Origin: an uncultured Selenomonadales bacterium
Lineage (GTDB): Bacteria > Bacillota > Negativicutes > Selenomonadales > Selenomonadaceae
Length of the DNA: 48,283 bases
Direction of reading: 5' to 3'
Assembly: GCA_946408355.1 (NCBI GenBank)
Contig: CAMJRX010000017.1
Location: forward strand, 1 to 48,283
In this document: positions 25,304 to 34,026 of the stretch, in pieces
Layout: each line of letters begins with the position of its first letter
Numbering within the stretch: position 1 is the stretch's first letter
Notes under the pieces: model-generated
The model's database searches: none
Told to the model about the DNA's origin: nothing
What the model saw: the letters and a program-made list of their open reading frames with translations, nothing else
Position numbers and translations under genes: made by a program

Positions 25304-25372
25304 CAAATATTTACAGCTAACGACCGCATTAATTCCAAAAGGATTTGATTATTATTCAAAGGATGATGCTTT

Positions 25373-27268
25373 ATGGTAATGACGGTTACAAATAAATTTA
25401 CGTCGATAAATTTTCTGAATTTGTTAGATAGAACTGGCAATCGACTTGATAAATCGTTAACAAAAATTTCAAGCGGTCAGAAAATAAATTCTGCGGCAGA
25501 TAACGCCTCCGATTATACAATTTCGGAAAAAATGAGGGGGCAACTTCGCAGTTTAAATCAGACGGATCAAAATGTTCAAAATGGTTTATCTATGGTTAAA
25601 GTCGCGGAGGGCGGCGTTCAGAGAATTGTTGATATTTTGCGCGACATGAAAAACCTTGCCATTAATGCCGCTAATGATTCCAATACCGACGCAGACAGGA
25701 TAATCATTCAAAACGAGCTGACCAAACGCCTTGCGACGATTAACGACATAGCGATTGGGACAAAATACAACCAAAGATCTGTAATAGACGGCACTTTCGA
25801 GCCAGGTACGGTACTTGAGGATCAAGTTGTCAACGTGCGTAAATTTAATCTGCAAAGCATTAATATGACATCGACCAAAGATTATATCAAGCAAGTTTCT
25901 CCCGACGGCTCGCGAGTTATTATCGGAGAAAATAAGATTAAATATCTTGCACACGAATTTAATCAAACAGATGCCACCATTACGAAAATAGAATCAGGCT
26001 ATGGATTAAGGGCATATACTCAACCGCCAATGAACGCCGATTTTGGTTTCAATGGAAATAGTTCTACGTGGAATTGGTCTACAGCTTACGAAAATGCAGG
26101 GGTTACAGATTTATCAAGAAAATTTAATGGTAACGAAATCGGCGTAGAAATTAAATTCAGCGGTGATATAGCTTACTTCGACGGACAAGGCTTTAGTATT
26201 TTATGTGGCGGTTGTTCGCAGTATATAAATGTTACTTTCGATATGAGTATGAGTATTGGGCAAGGAACGCTTACAACTTTTACGGATAACACTTTGAGAA
26301 AAGATTATCTTATCGGGATAAATGGTGCTAAAAATACAGCTGATTTGGGCAGAGCAATTTTTGAGGGAATAAAAAATTCTGGTCGTAAACCTTGGGATTC
26401 AGCTTTTGATGTTTCAGGCACGGTTAACGGCAACAATGAAGTTCTTTCCGTGACAATTGATTATGCAAGGCACAATTTACGTATCGCCAAAAATCCTAAC
26501 TACGACGGTAACAATGCAGAATATCTTTTCGTGAAAGAAAATAATCCTTCTCTGCTGATTTTAGATTCGGGCACAATCATGGCGACGGGTGGTCCTGGTT
26601 CAAAAGATGACCTACCTGCCCCACAGAGCACGCAAATTGTCGACAATAAGGAAATTCAAACGATAAATGTTGATACAGCAACGGTTGGACACATTTGGGA
26701 CAAAGAGGAAGCGGTTTTGGAAACGGTTATCGTAGGCTACGGTTCGCCGCTCACCATTCAAGACGGCACGCAAAAAGGAGAATACAACCTTTATATAATC
26801 AAGAACATGCAAACCAAAGCATTAGGTATTGGAAATATCCTCGATGATGACGGAGATTTTGTAAATTCTAGAGACCGCGCCAAATACAACGCTTTGAGTG
26901 CTCACCCTGACAAACAAGCAGAATTTCTTGCTCAATTACAAGAGGCGGTAGCTTTAGCGGGCAACGAGATTTCTGTTAAAACTTCCGAAGATGCGCAACT
27001 TGCGATTACAATTTTAGATAAAGCACTCAACTACGCCCTCGATAATGCGACTAAACTTGGCTCATATCTTCAACGTATGGAAAGTATGGAAAATACTATC
27101 TACACTATGGAAGAAAATACCGAAGCGTCTAAGTCCGTGATTCGTGATAGCGATATGTCTAAGGAAATGATTGCTTATACAAGGTCGAATGTTTTATCGC
27201 AATCCGTGCAGTTTATGCTCGCTCAATCCAATAACAATTCTTTTATGGTATTAAATTTACTGAGGTGA
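25373..27268 (+). CDS. fliC: Flagellin with large central domain
   Basis: A 631-residue flagellar filament protein. The conserved N-terminal D0/D1 part is about residues 1-165 (KISSGQKINSAADNASDYTI, RDMKNLAINAANDSN). The C-terminal D1/D0 part is about 540-631 (LGSYLQRMESMENTIYTMEE, MSKEMIAYTRSNVLSQSVQF) and ends NLLR. The middle 370 residues are a variable surface region with a CGGC motif at residues 278-281, unusual because flagellins normally lack cysteine. The start ATG is 9 nt from AAAGGA. It stands alone, without other flagellar genes, and I saw no clear sigma-28 promoter. A terminator follows. Confidence 0.93.
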   Translation: MVMTVTNKFTSINFLNLLDRTGNRLDKSLTKISSGQKINSAADNASDYTISEKMRGQLRSLNQTDQNVQNGLSMVKVAEGGVQRIVDILRDMKNLAINAANDSNTDADRIIIQNELTKRLATINDIAIGTKYNQRSVIDGTFEPGTVLEDQVVNVRKFNLQSINMTSTKDYIKQVSPDGSRVIIGENKIKYLAHEFNQTDATITKIESGYGLRAYTQPPMNADFGFNGNSSTWNWSTAYENAGVTDLSRKFNGNEIGVEIKFSGDIAYFDGQGFSILCGGCSQYINVTFDMSMSIGQGTLTTFTDNTLRKDYLIGINGAKNTADLGRAIFEGIKNSGRKPWDSAFDVSGTVNGNNEVLSVTIDYARHNLRIAKNPNYDGNNAEYLFVKENNPSLLILDSGTIMATGGPGSKDDLPAPQSTQIVDNKEIQTINVDTATVGHIWDKEEAVLETVIVGYGSPLTIQDGTQKGEYNLYIIKNMQTKALGIGNILDDDGDFVNSRDRAKYNALSAHPDKQAEFLAQLQEAVALAGNEISVKTSEDAQLAITILDKALNYALDNATKLGSYLQRMESMENTIYTMEENTEASKSVIRDSDMSKEMIAYTRSNVLSQSVQFMLAQSNNNSFMVLNLLR

Positions 27269-27287
27269 TTCCGGTTATACTTTTGCA

Positions 27288-27327
27288 TAAAAAAATCCCC
27301 GACGCTTAATCGGGGATAATTTTTTTG
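27288..27327. terminator. Bidirectional terminator between flagellin and GltD-like genes
   Basis: ATCCCCGA (27295-27302) and TCGGGGAT (27310-27317) form a perfect 8-bp stem with a 7-nt loop, flanked by an A run on the left and a T run on the right. It serves both convergent genes. Confidence 0.85.
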
Positions 27328-27338
27328 TCGTTAAAAAT

Positions 27339-28574
27339 TTATTTAGTGGCACGTTTAGCGGATAAATATTCGTCCATAGCTTTAGCGACGATTTTAGAAT
27401 ATTTGACGGCAAGCACGACATTTTTTGCGCCAATAACAACGTCACCACTGGAGAAGACGCCTTCGCGGGTTGTGCGCCCTTCCTCGTCAACGACAATCAA
27501 GCCGTTCTTATCAACGGTTAAATCGTGCGTCGTGTTTACAATTTTATCTTTTGGACCTTGACTAATGGCGATAATCGTACTGTCGGCGGGCATGAGAACG
27601 GGTTCTTCCTCGCGAATGAGATTGCCATGTTCGTCGTAAATTCTCGGCGTGAAAATGGGACCTTCCTCTGTGAATTCTTTAATCGCCATGCCCTGTTGAA
27701 GTTCAATCCCGTCGACGGCAGCATAATCGAGTTCGCGTTGACTGGCGGCGATTCTTTGCCGGCGGGCATAAAGAGTTACGTGACGAGAGCCTTGACGAAC
27801 GACAGTACGCGCAACATCAATAGCGGAATTACCCGCGCCAATAATCGCAACGTTATCGCCTAAGTCATAAGCGTCGGGGTTTTGCAGATAATCAATCGCG
27901 TAGTGGACATTGCCAAGAGATTCGCCCTTAACGTGTGGTCTGCGCGGACGCCAAACGCCGGTTCCGATAAAAATTGCTTCGTAGCCGTCGTTAAATAAAT
28001 CGTCGAGGTGAAGTGCGCCGCCTATCGCGGTATTGGGGCGGAAGTGAATTCCCATTTGGCGGAGCTTAACTTGATAGCGGTCAAGAATTTTTTTCGACAG
28101 ACGGAAAGCGGGAATTCCATAGCGCATCATGCCGCCGACTTTATCCATGCGTTCAAAAATGGTGATACGATAGCCGAGCGCGGCAAGTTTGATAGCAATA
28201 GTGATACCAGCGGGACCAGAACCGATAATCGCGACGCGCTGACCATTATCCGGCAAGCGTTCAATGCTTATCTTATCAAAATAAAAATCGGAGATATAAT
28301 TTTCAATGCTGGGGATTTGAACTGCCGCGGCGTCTTTGCGCTTACCTTGAATACAGTTGCCCTCGCATTGATTTTCATGATCGCAAACTAGCGAACAGAC
28401 GACACTAAGCGGATTATTTTCAAAGAGCATGCGCCCCGCTTCCACCGTTTGACCGGCAAGGAATAAGCGAATCATTTCGGGAATATTGGTTTCAATCGGG
28501 CAACCTTTGATTCTGCAGAGTGGTTTTTTGCATTGCAGACATCGACGAGCCTCTTCAATAACGTGTGCAGCCAT
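27339..28574 (-). CDS. Glutamate-synthase small-subunit-like NADPH:acceptor oxidoreductase
   Basis: A 411-residue flavoprotein of the GltD/NfnB/SudB family. The N-terminus has cysteine groups for iron-sulfur clusters (EEARRCLQCKKPLCRIKGCP; CSLVCDHENQCEGNC). An FAD-binding GSGPAG (about residue 118) and an NAD(P)-binding GAGNSAIDVART (about residue 247) follow, then EGVFSSGDVV. Such proteins move electrons between NADPH and a partner: the glutamate synthase large subunit, NfnA or sulfide/polysulfide. No partner gene adjoins it, so the exact reaction is open. The start ATG has AGGAGGG upstream. The last gene of a possible minus-strand group with the CAP and gmhB genes. Confidence 0.88.
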   Translation of the reverse strand: MAAHVIEEARRCLQCKKPLCRIKGCPIETNIPEMIRLFLAGQTVEAGRMLFENNPLSVVCSLVCDHENQCEGNCIQGKRKDAAAVQIPSIENYISDFYFDKISIERLPDNGQRVAIIGSGPAGITIAIKLAALGYRITIFERMDKVGGMMRYGIPAFRLSKKILDRYQVKLRQMGIHFRPNTAIGGALHLDDLFNDGYEAIFIGTGVWRPRRPHVKGESLGNVHYAIDYLQNPDAYDLGDNVAIIGAGNSAIDVARTVVRQGSRHVTLYARRQRIAASQRELDYAAVDGIELQQGMAIKEFTEEGPIFTPRIYDEHGNLIREEEPVLMPADSTIIAISQGPKDKIVNTTHDLTVDKNGLIVVDEEGRTTREGVFSSGDVVIGAKNVVLAVKYSKIVAKAMDEYLSAKRATK

Positions 28575-28593
28575 AGTTAATCCCTCCTAAATT

Positions 28594-29034
28594 TTATCCT
28601 CTAAACAGTTGAATCCAATAATGATGATAAGTTGAATAGTCTTCGTAAGCGTAGCCGACGCCAAGTTCAGTGAACGCAGGATTTAAAATATTTTCGCGGT
28701 GCCCGTCGGAATTCATCCATTGTTCGACAGTTTCATGAGCTGAAGAATGCCCTGCCGCGATATTTTCTCCACAAGTTCTGCCTCGATATTGCATGACTGT
28801 AAAACAATCCGAGCCGTCGGGGCGCGTATGCGAAAAACTTTGAACGATTTCTTGCGCTCTAATATTTGCCGCCTCTTGTAAATCGTCAGCCAATCTAAGC
28901 GGCGCGGCTCCGACTTTTGCCCGTTCCTCGTTTACCAAATTTAAAACCTCGACAGCGAAATTTTCTGCGGCATAAGCATTGCTCATTCCTAACAAAACAA
29001 AAACTGCCGCGCAGATTAGAAGAAATTTTTTCAT
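28594..29034 (-). CDS. Secreted CAP-domain protein
   Basis: A 146-residue exported protein of the CAP/SCP superfamily. The signal peptide is about residues 1-23, ending NAYA. The domain is minimal but complete: LNLVNEERAKVGAAPLRLAD, AANIRAQEIVQSFSHTRPDG, GENIAAGHSSAHETVEQWMNS and HRENILNPAFTELGVGY. The two histidines and acidic residues form the usual CAP cavity. The molecular role in bacteria is generally not established. Its start overlaps the gmhB stop by 4 nt. Confidence 0.92.
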   Translation of the reverse strand: MKKFLLICAAVFVLLGMSNAYAAENFAVEVLNLVNEERAKVGAAPLRLADDLQEAANIRAQEIVQSFSHTRPDGSDCFTVMQYRGRTCGENIAAGHSSAHETVEQWMNSDGHRENILNPAFTELGVGYAYEDYSTYHHYWIQLFRG

Positions 29035-29540
29035 GACGCTCCCTCCACGTGTTTATAAACTTCCTCGAAAAGATTTCCGCCTGTAAAAAAAATTCCAGAC
29101 CGAAGACCCGCCGCCTTAGCCGCCTCAATGTCGCGTTCGCTGTCACCGAATAAAATTGCCTGCGCGGGCTTGATATTAAAATTTTTGCACGCCTGCAGAA
29201 TCATTCCGGGCTTAGGCTTGCGGCAGTTGCATTCGACGCTGAATTCTTTTACGCAACCTTTTATATGATGTGGACAATAATAAAAGGCGTCGATATGTGC
29301 GCCAATTTCGGACAAACTTTTTTGCATAAAATTATGAAGGACGTCGACTTTCCGCGCCGTGTATAAACCTTTGGCAATGCCGCCTTGATTAGTGACGACG
29401 ATTGTTAAAATGCCGCGCTCGTTGCAAAATTTAATGGCGTCGCGTGCACCGTCAATCCACTTGAATTTATCGACTTCCCAAAGATAGCCGACCTCTTCAT
29501 TTAAAACACCGTCTCTGTCGAAAAAAATCGCTTGAATCAT
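29031..29540 (-). CDS. gmhB: D-glycero-D-manno-heptose 1,7-bisphosphate 7-phosphatase
   Basis: A HAD-superfamily phosphatase of 169 residues that removes the 7-phosphate in ADP-heptose synthesis for lipopolysaccharide inner core. Motifs are FFDRDGVLNEEVGYL (nucleophile aspartate), VVTNQGGIAKG, the zinc-binding cysteines and histidines of CPHHIKGCVKEFSVECNCRKPKPGM, and FGDSERDIEAAKAAG. The start was placed at ATG 29540 with GGAGAG upstream; 20 further in-frame residues upstream are not family-like. Its presence argues for a diderm cell. The other heptose genes are not in the window. Confidence 0.92.
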   Translation of the reverse strand: MIQAIFFDRDGVLNEEVGYLWEVDKFKWIDGARDAIKFCNERGILTIVVTNQGGIAKGLYTARKVDVLHNFMQKSLSEIGAHIDAFYYCPHHIKGCVKEFSVECNCRKPKPGMILQACKNFNIKPAQAILFGDSERDIEAAKAAGLRSGIFFTGGNLFEEVYKHVEGAS

Positions 29541-29638
29541 GTTATTGCTCTCCAAAATTTTTAAAAGTAAGTTCTTCGTTGCATAGAAATTTTCCTGCAA
29601 ACTAATTCCTCATTCCTACTTCCTAATTAAAAAAAGTC

Positions 29639-29667
29639 TTGCCTATTTGCTTTTTTGAAAGTATAAT
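29639..29667 (+). promoter_or_regulatory. Promoter of ctsR
   Basis: TTGCCT (29639-29644) and a perfect TATAAT (29662-29667) are 17 nt apart, 26 nt before the ctsR start. A single GTCAAA half-site overlaps its end; the second heptad of a CtsR box is not visible. Confidence 0.65.
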
Positions 29668-29692
29668 GTCAAAATATCAAGAGGTGATAATT

Positions 29693-30169
29693 ATGCTGAA
29701 TAATAAAGCAGACACGATTGAACAATACATACGTAAGCTACTGGCGCAGAATGCGAACGGGCAAATTGAGTTGAAACGCACGGCATTGGCGGACGAGGTA
29801 AGTTGTGCGCCGTCGCAGATAAGTTACGTTTTGAGCACGCGCTTTACGCCGGATAGAGGTTTTGTTGTGGAGTCGCGGCGCGGCTTAGGCGGTTACATTC
29901 GCATTGCGCTGATAACTGAGGAAATCGACCGCAAGCAACTTTTATATCAAGATATGCTGAACTCAATCGACGAGGATACGTCGTTCGCGGAAATGGAAGA
30001 CATGATAGATTTTCTGCTGGATAACAAAATAATTACACGGCGCGAGGCGGCACTTGTCGCACAGATGACGGCAAATCTCTATCAGTCGGAAGCGGCAAAA
30101 CAAATCGCGCCCTCCGAACGTGCAAGATTAATTCGTTCGCTCTTCGTGACACTGGCTAAAATAACCTAA
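29693..30169 (+). CDS. ctsR: CtsR heat-shock transcriptional repressor
   Basis: A 158-residue repressor of clp and other stress genes in Firmicutes. The N-terminal winged helix-turn-helix has ADTIEQYIRKLLAQ, SCAPSQISYVLSTRFT and the wing VESRRGLGGYIRI; the C-terminal part (LDNKIITRREAALVAQMTAN) is the dimerisation/McsB contact domain. The start was placed at ATG 29693 behind GAGGTGAT. The wing normally carries a tetraglycine loop, which is the heat sensor in Bacillus; here it reads GLGG, with leucine at residue 65. mcsA, mcsB and clpC, which usually follow, are absent. Confidence 0.93.
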   Translation: MLNNKADTIEQYIRKLLAQNANGQIELKRTALADEVSCAPSQISYVLSTRFTPDRGFVVESRRGLGGYIRIALITEEIDRKQLLYQDMLNSIDEDTSFAEMEDMIDFLLDNKIITRREAALVAQMTANLYQSEAAKQIAPSERARLIRSLFVTLAKIT

Positions 30170-30191
30170 AGATACGTTTAAAAATTTGCAA

Positions 30192-30230
30192 CAAAAAAGC
30201 TCCCGTCAACATGGCAGGAGCAATTTTTTT
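30192..30230. terminator. Bidirectional terminator between ctsR and the symporter
   Basis: GCTCC (30199-30203) and GGAGC close a nine-pair imperfect stem, with an A run before it and a run of seven T after it. It fits the two convergent genes. Confidence 0.7.
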
Positions 30231-30231
30231 G

Positions 30232-31770
30232 TTATTTTTCGCTGTTGAGTGATGTACTAAGCGGCACAAGAATTTTTTCATCGTAGCATTTAAATGCATT
30301 GTCTACCAATTTTTTATCGGGCTTAGGAGTTATCGCGCTGACAATCGGCACGATGATTAATCCGGCTAACATGGCAATTGCGCCCGAATTAATCGGCGAT
30401 TGCAATATCGCGGGAAATGCGGGACGAATTAACATGTTTGCTGACATTAACACGCTTGCGAATATAAAGCACGTCCAGCAAGCCGCCGTTGAAACTTTTT
30501 TCGAGTAAAGCGAATACATGAACGGCGCGAGGAAAGCTCCAGCCATTGCGCCCCAAGATATGCCCATTAACTGCGCGATAAAGTTCACCGAACTTTTGTA
30601 TTGAACCAACGCCAGCACCGCCGAAATTGCGATAAACACAACGACTAAAGCTCTTATCAGCAAAACTTGTCGCGGCTCCGTCATATCCTTAGCAAAGTTG
30701 TCGCGGATTAAGTCTAGCGTTAAAGTCGACGCCGAAACAATTACCAGCGAGGAAAGCGTTGACATTGACGCCGATAAAACTAAAATTACGACTAAAGCAA
30801 TCATTCCGTCCGATAATCCGCTTAACATTGTAGGAACGACAGAATCGAAGCCGTTAGCTTTAATATCTATCTGGTCTGAGAATAATCTTCCGAATCCGCC
30901 TAAAAAATAACAGCCGCCAGCCACTACGAACGCAAATAACGTTGAAATGACGGTGCCCTTTTGAATCGCCTGTTCGTTTTTAATGGCGTAGAATTTCTGA
31001 ACCATTTGCGGCAAACCCCAAGTGCCCAGCGAAGTTAGAATCACTACGAATAATAAATTCAACGGATCCGTTCCGAAAAACGACGCGAAAATTCCAGGCG
31101 TCGCAGAAACTTTATCGTCAGTGATTCGCGCTAATCCGTCGAGCGCAGACATAAAACCGCCTTTAGTCTCAAGCACAGCATAAATAACTGCAGAAATACC
31201 AACGAGCATGACGACGCCTTGAATAAAATCGTTAATCGCCGTTGCCATGTAGCCGCCCGCTATAACGTAAACCGCCGTCAAAACCGCCATTAGCAGAATA
31301 CAAACGGAATAATCAATGCTGAACGCCATACCAAATAATCTGGAAAGCCCGTTGTAAAGCGAGGCGGTATAAGGTATCATGAAAATAAAAATTATGATAG
31401 CCGCGCCGATTTTCAAGGACGGCGAGCCAAAACGCTTTTCAAAAAATTGGGGCATAGTCGCCGTATCAAGATGACGTGTCATAACGCGAGTCCTTCTACC
31501 TAAAATAAACCACGCCATAAGCGAGCCGATTAGCGCGTTGCCAATGCCAGCCCACGTCGCCGCAATGCCGTATTTCCAACCGAATTGCCCCGCGTAGCCA
31601 ACGAACACGACCGCAGAAAAATAACTTGTGCCGTAAGCAAAAGCCGTTAACCAAGCTCCAACATTGCGCCCGCCCAATACAAAGCCGTCAACGTCGGTGG
31701 CGTGCTTGCGACAATATAAACCAATGCCAATCAGAACTGCAAAATACAAAACGAGTAAAGCAACTTTCAT
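30232..31770 (-). CDS. Sodium:solute symporter (SSS family)
   Basis: A polytopic membrane protein of 512 residues with about 13 hydrophobic segments, related to PutP and PanF. Hallmarks are FVLGGRNVGAWLTAFAYGTSYFSA in the first helices and VYVIAGGYMATAINDFIQGV, which is the SSS signature region, then LSASMSTLSSLVIVSASTLT for the sodium site. The start was placed at ATG 31770, with GGAGG 8 nt before it; the upstream 37 in-frame residues are not hydrophobic and overlap the next gene's leader. The substrate is unknown. It is divergent from the amidohydrolase gene, 39 nt away. Confidence 0.92.
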   Translation of the reverse strand: MKVALLVLYFAVLIGIGLYCRKHATDVDGFVLGGRNVGAWLTAFAYGTSYFSAVVFVGYAGQFGWKYGIAATWAGIGNALIGSLMAWFILGRRTRVMTRHLDTATMPQFFEKRFGSPSLKIGAAIIIFIFMIPYTASLYNGLSRLFGMAFSIDYSVCILLMAVLTAVYVIAGGYMATAINDFIQGVVMLVGISAVIYAVLETKGGFMSALDGLARITDDKVSATPGIFASFFGTDPLNLLFVVILTSLGTWGLPQMVQKFYAIKNEQAIQKGTVISTLFAFVVAGGCYFLGGFGRLFSDQIDIKANGFDSVVPTMLSGLSDGMIALVVILVLSASMSTLSSLVIVSASTLTLDLIRDNFAKDMTEPRQVLLIRALVVVFIAISAVLALVQYKSSVNFIAQLMGISWGAMAGAFLAPFMYSLYSKKVSTAACWTCFIFASVLMSANMLIRPAFPAILQSPINSGAIAMLAGLIIVPIVSAITPKPDKKLVDNAFKCYDEKILVPLSTSLNSEK

Positions 31771-31809
31771 ACAAAAAACCTCCGTAAAACTAAAAAGGAG
31801 TTGACCGCC

Positions 31810-32658
31810 ATGATAATCGATATGCACACGCACATTTTTCCCGACGAAATTTCTGCCGCCGTCATTGATAAGCTTAGTCACGTCAGTCGAACGCCCGCTT
31901 TTACAGACGGAACTTTGAACGGCTTAAAAAAATCTATGGACGCCGCGCAGATAAATTTCTCGGTGATATTGCCGGTTGCGACGAATACAAAGCAGGTCGA
32001 AAAAATAAATTCCGCCTCCGCCGCGCTCAATGAGAAAAATTTCGACGAAGGAATAATTTCATTTGGTTGTATTCACCCCGATTTTACGAATTATCGAGAG
32101 GAATTGAGCCGCGTGAAAAATTTCGGGCTAAAAGGTATCAAAATTCACCCGGTTTATCAAGATGTAAATTTGGACGACGTGAAATTTTTACGAATCCTCG
32201 ACCGCGCCGCCGAACTGGATTTAATCGTCGTCACTCATGCGGGGCTTGATATAGGCTTTCCTGGAGTTGTTCGCTGTTCGCCGCAAATGGCGTGTAATGT
32301 AGTCGAGGAAATCGGCGAGTTTAAATTTATATTGGCGCACATGGGCGGCTGGAAAAATTGGTCGGAAGTCTTAAAAATTTTGGCGGGCAAAAAAATTTAT
32401 CTGGACACTTCATTTTCGACTGGTAAAATAATTCCGCGCAATGATTCACATTGGCAAGAAGAAGATTTAAAACTTTTAGACGCCGCGAAGTTCATGAGCT
32501 TTGTAGAAACCTTTGGAGCAGAGCGGCTTTTATTCGGAACGGATAGCCCGTGGACTTCACCAAAAGTTTCGATTGAGTTTATTAAAAATTTACCGCTAAG
32601 CGACGATGATAAAAATAAAATACTCGGAGATAATGCCCAACGTTTGCTGAAAGTTTGA
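31810..32658 (+). CDS. Amidohydrolase family protein (TIM-barrel)
   Basis: A 282-residue metal-dependent hydrolase of the amidohydrolase_2 type. The metal-binding HTH is in IIDMHTHIFPDEI, further ligands are likely in GIKIHPVYQD, VVTHAGLD and FILAHMGG, and the aspartate in LLFGTDSPW. Family members hydrolyse or decarboxylate small cyclic or amide substrates. The start was placed at ATG 31810, which is 9 nt from AAAAAGGAG; an in-frame TTG at 31801 sits directly on it. It may share regulation with the divergent symporter, which could import its substrate. Confidence 0.9.
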   Translation: MIIDMHTHIFPDEISAAVIDKLSHVSRTPAFTDGTLNGLKKSMDAAQINFSVILPVATNTKQVEKINSASAALNEKNFDEGIISFGCIHPDFTNYREELSRVKNFGLKGIKIHPVYQDVNLDDVKFLRILDRAAELDLIVVTHAGLDIGFPGVVRCSPQMACNVVEEIGEFKFILAHMGGWKNWSEVLKILAGKKIYLDTSFSTGKIIPRNDSHWQEEDLKLLDAAKFMSFVETFGAERLLFGTDSPWTSPKVSIEFIKNLPLSDDDKNKILGDNAQRLLKV

Positions 32659-32736
32659 ACGTTACAAATTTTTTTCATTAAGATATGCTAAACTTGCACA
32701 GCTTACGTAGAAAATTTTTTCACGGGGGGAAAGCAG

Positions 32737-34002
32737 ATGTTTGAATTCGACGAGAATACACTAGACCAACTGGCGAAAATAAAAGTAATTGGCATAGGCG
32801 GGGGCGGCTCGAATGCGGTAAATAGAATGATTGAATCGGGCTTGGAGGGCGTGGAATTTATCGCAGTCAACACCGACTCGCAGGCTTTATTGATGAGTAA
32901 ATCACCTAAGAGAATGCAAATTGGGGAAAAATTAACTCGTGGACTTGGAGCAGGTGCACGTCCCGACATTGGCGAACGCGCCGCGCAGGAAAGTCGCAAT
33001 GATATTCTGGAGGCTCTGCGCGGTTCGGATATGGTATTTATAACGGCGGGCATGGGCGGCGGTACGGGAACGGGTGCGGCTCCTGTTGTTGCGGAATGTG
33101 CTCGCGAAGTAAACGCTTTGACGGTCGCAGTTGTTACACGTCCTTTTTCATTTGAGGGACCTAAGCGCAAAAAAAATGCTGATATGGGCATTGAAAAACT
33201 TAAACAGCACGTCGACGCGATTATAACCATTCCGAACGATAGACTGTTGCAGGTCGTTGATAAAAAAACTCCGATGACTAAGGCGTTCGTGATTGCTGAT
33301 GATATTTTGCGTCAAGGCGTCAAAGGTATTTCCGATTTAATCGCTGTTCCTGGCGTTATAAATTTGGACTTTGCAGACGTTCAATCAATAATGAACAATG
33401 CAGGAGCCGCGCTAATGGGCGTTGGCGAAGCGTCGGGCGATAATGCGGCAGTTGAGGCAGTTAAGCAAGCTATTGCCTCGCCTCTGCTTGAAACAAGTAT
33501 CGACAGCGCACGCGGAATTTTGCTGAACTTCATGGGCGCACAAGATAATTTGCCGATGATGGAGATAAATGAAGCCTCAACCACGATTCAAGAGGCGGCG
33601 CACCCCGACGCGGAAATTATTTGGGGCGTCAGCGTCGACGAATCTTTGGGCGATACGATTATCGTTACGATTATTGCTACGCGCTTTGGCGAAGAAAATG
33701 CCGCTCCCGTTGAAGAAAAAATTCCCCCGACAAAATTTTATCCGCCGCCCGCGCAGAAGAATCAGCCGCAATTCAATCAACAACAGCAACCATACAATCA
33801 ACAGCAGTACAATCAGCAACCATCTAATCAACAATTCAATCAACAGCAGTATAATCAACAACAATATAACCAGCAAGATTATAATCAGCAAGAGCCGCCG
33901 CCATACAATAGAACTGCTCAACCTCGACAAGAGGAGCCGCCCAAGTCAAATAATCCTTTCCCGAATATAATTCCCGACTTCTTTAACAGGCGTAGGAGAT
34001 GA
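32737..34002 (+). CDS. ftsZ: Cell division GTPase FtsZ
   Basis: The tubulin homologue that forms the division ring, 421 residues. The GTP-binding signature GGGTGTG is at residues 107-113, the N-terminal [13 protein letters not shown] loop at 19-31 and the catalytic T7 loop NLDFADV at 209-215. Residues 345-385 are a Gln/Asn-rich linker made of repeated YNQQ units. The C-terminal tail ends [12 protein letters not shown] and would contact FtsA or other anchors. It is not in a dcw cluster; an amidohydrolase lies upstream and a degenerate FtsZ paralogue follows 24 nt downstream. Confidence 0.98.
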   Translation: MFEFDENTLDQLAKIKVIGIGGGGSNAVNRMIESGLEGVEFIAVNTDSQALLMSKSPKRMQIGEKLTRGLGAGARPDIGERAAQESRNDILEALRGSDMVFITAGMGGGTGTGAAPVVAECAREVNALTVAVVTRPFSFEGPKRKKNADMGIEKLKQHVDAIITIPNDRLLQVVDKKTPMTKAFVIADDILRQGVKGISDLIAVPGVINLDFADVQSIMNNAGAALMGVGEASGDNAAVEAVKQAIASPLLETSIDSARGILLNFMGAQDNLPMMEINEASTTIQEAAHPDAEIIWGVSVDESLGDTIIVTIIATRFGEENAAPVEEKIPPTKFYPPPAQKNQPQFNQQQQPYNQQQYNQQPSNQQFNQQQYNQQQYNQQDYNQQEPPPYNRTAQPRQEEPPKSNNPFPNIIPDFFNRRRR

Positions 34003-34026
34003 ATTTTCGACGGAGGGTTGATGATT

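Noticed and set aside
25304-25372. Sigma-28 promoter before the flagellin gene
   Set aside because: No convincing TAAA plus CCGATA-type pair at the right spacing could be found in the short gap.
33577-33930. A hydrophobic minus-strand open frame opposite the end of ftsZ
   Set aside because: The leucine/isoleucine run is the complement of CAA/AAT codons in the FtsZ linker, not a membrane protein.
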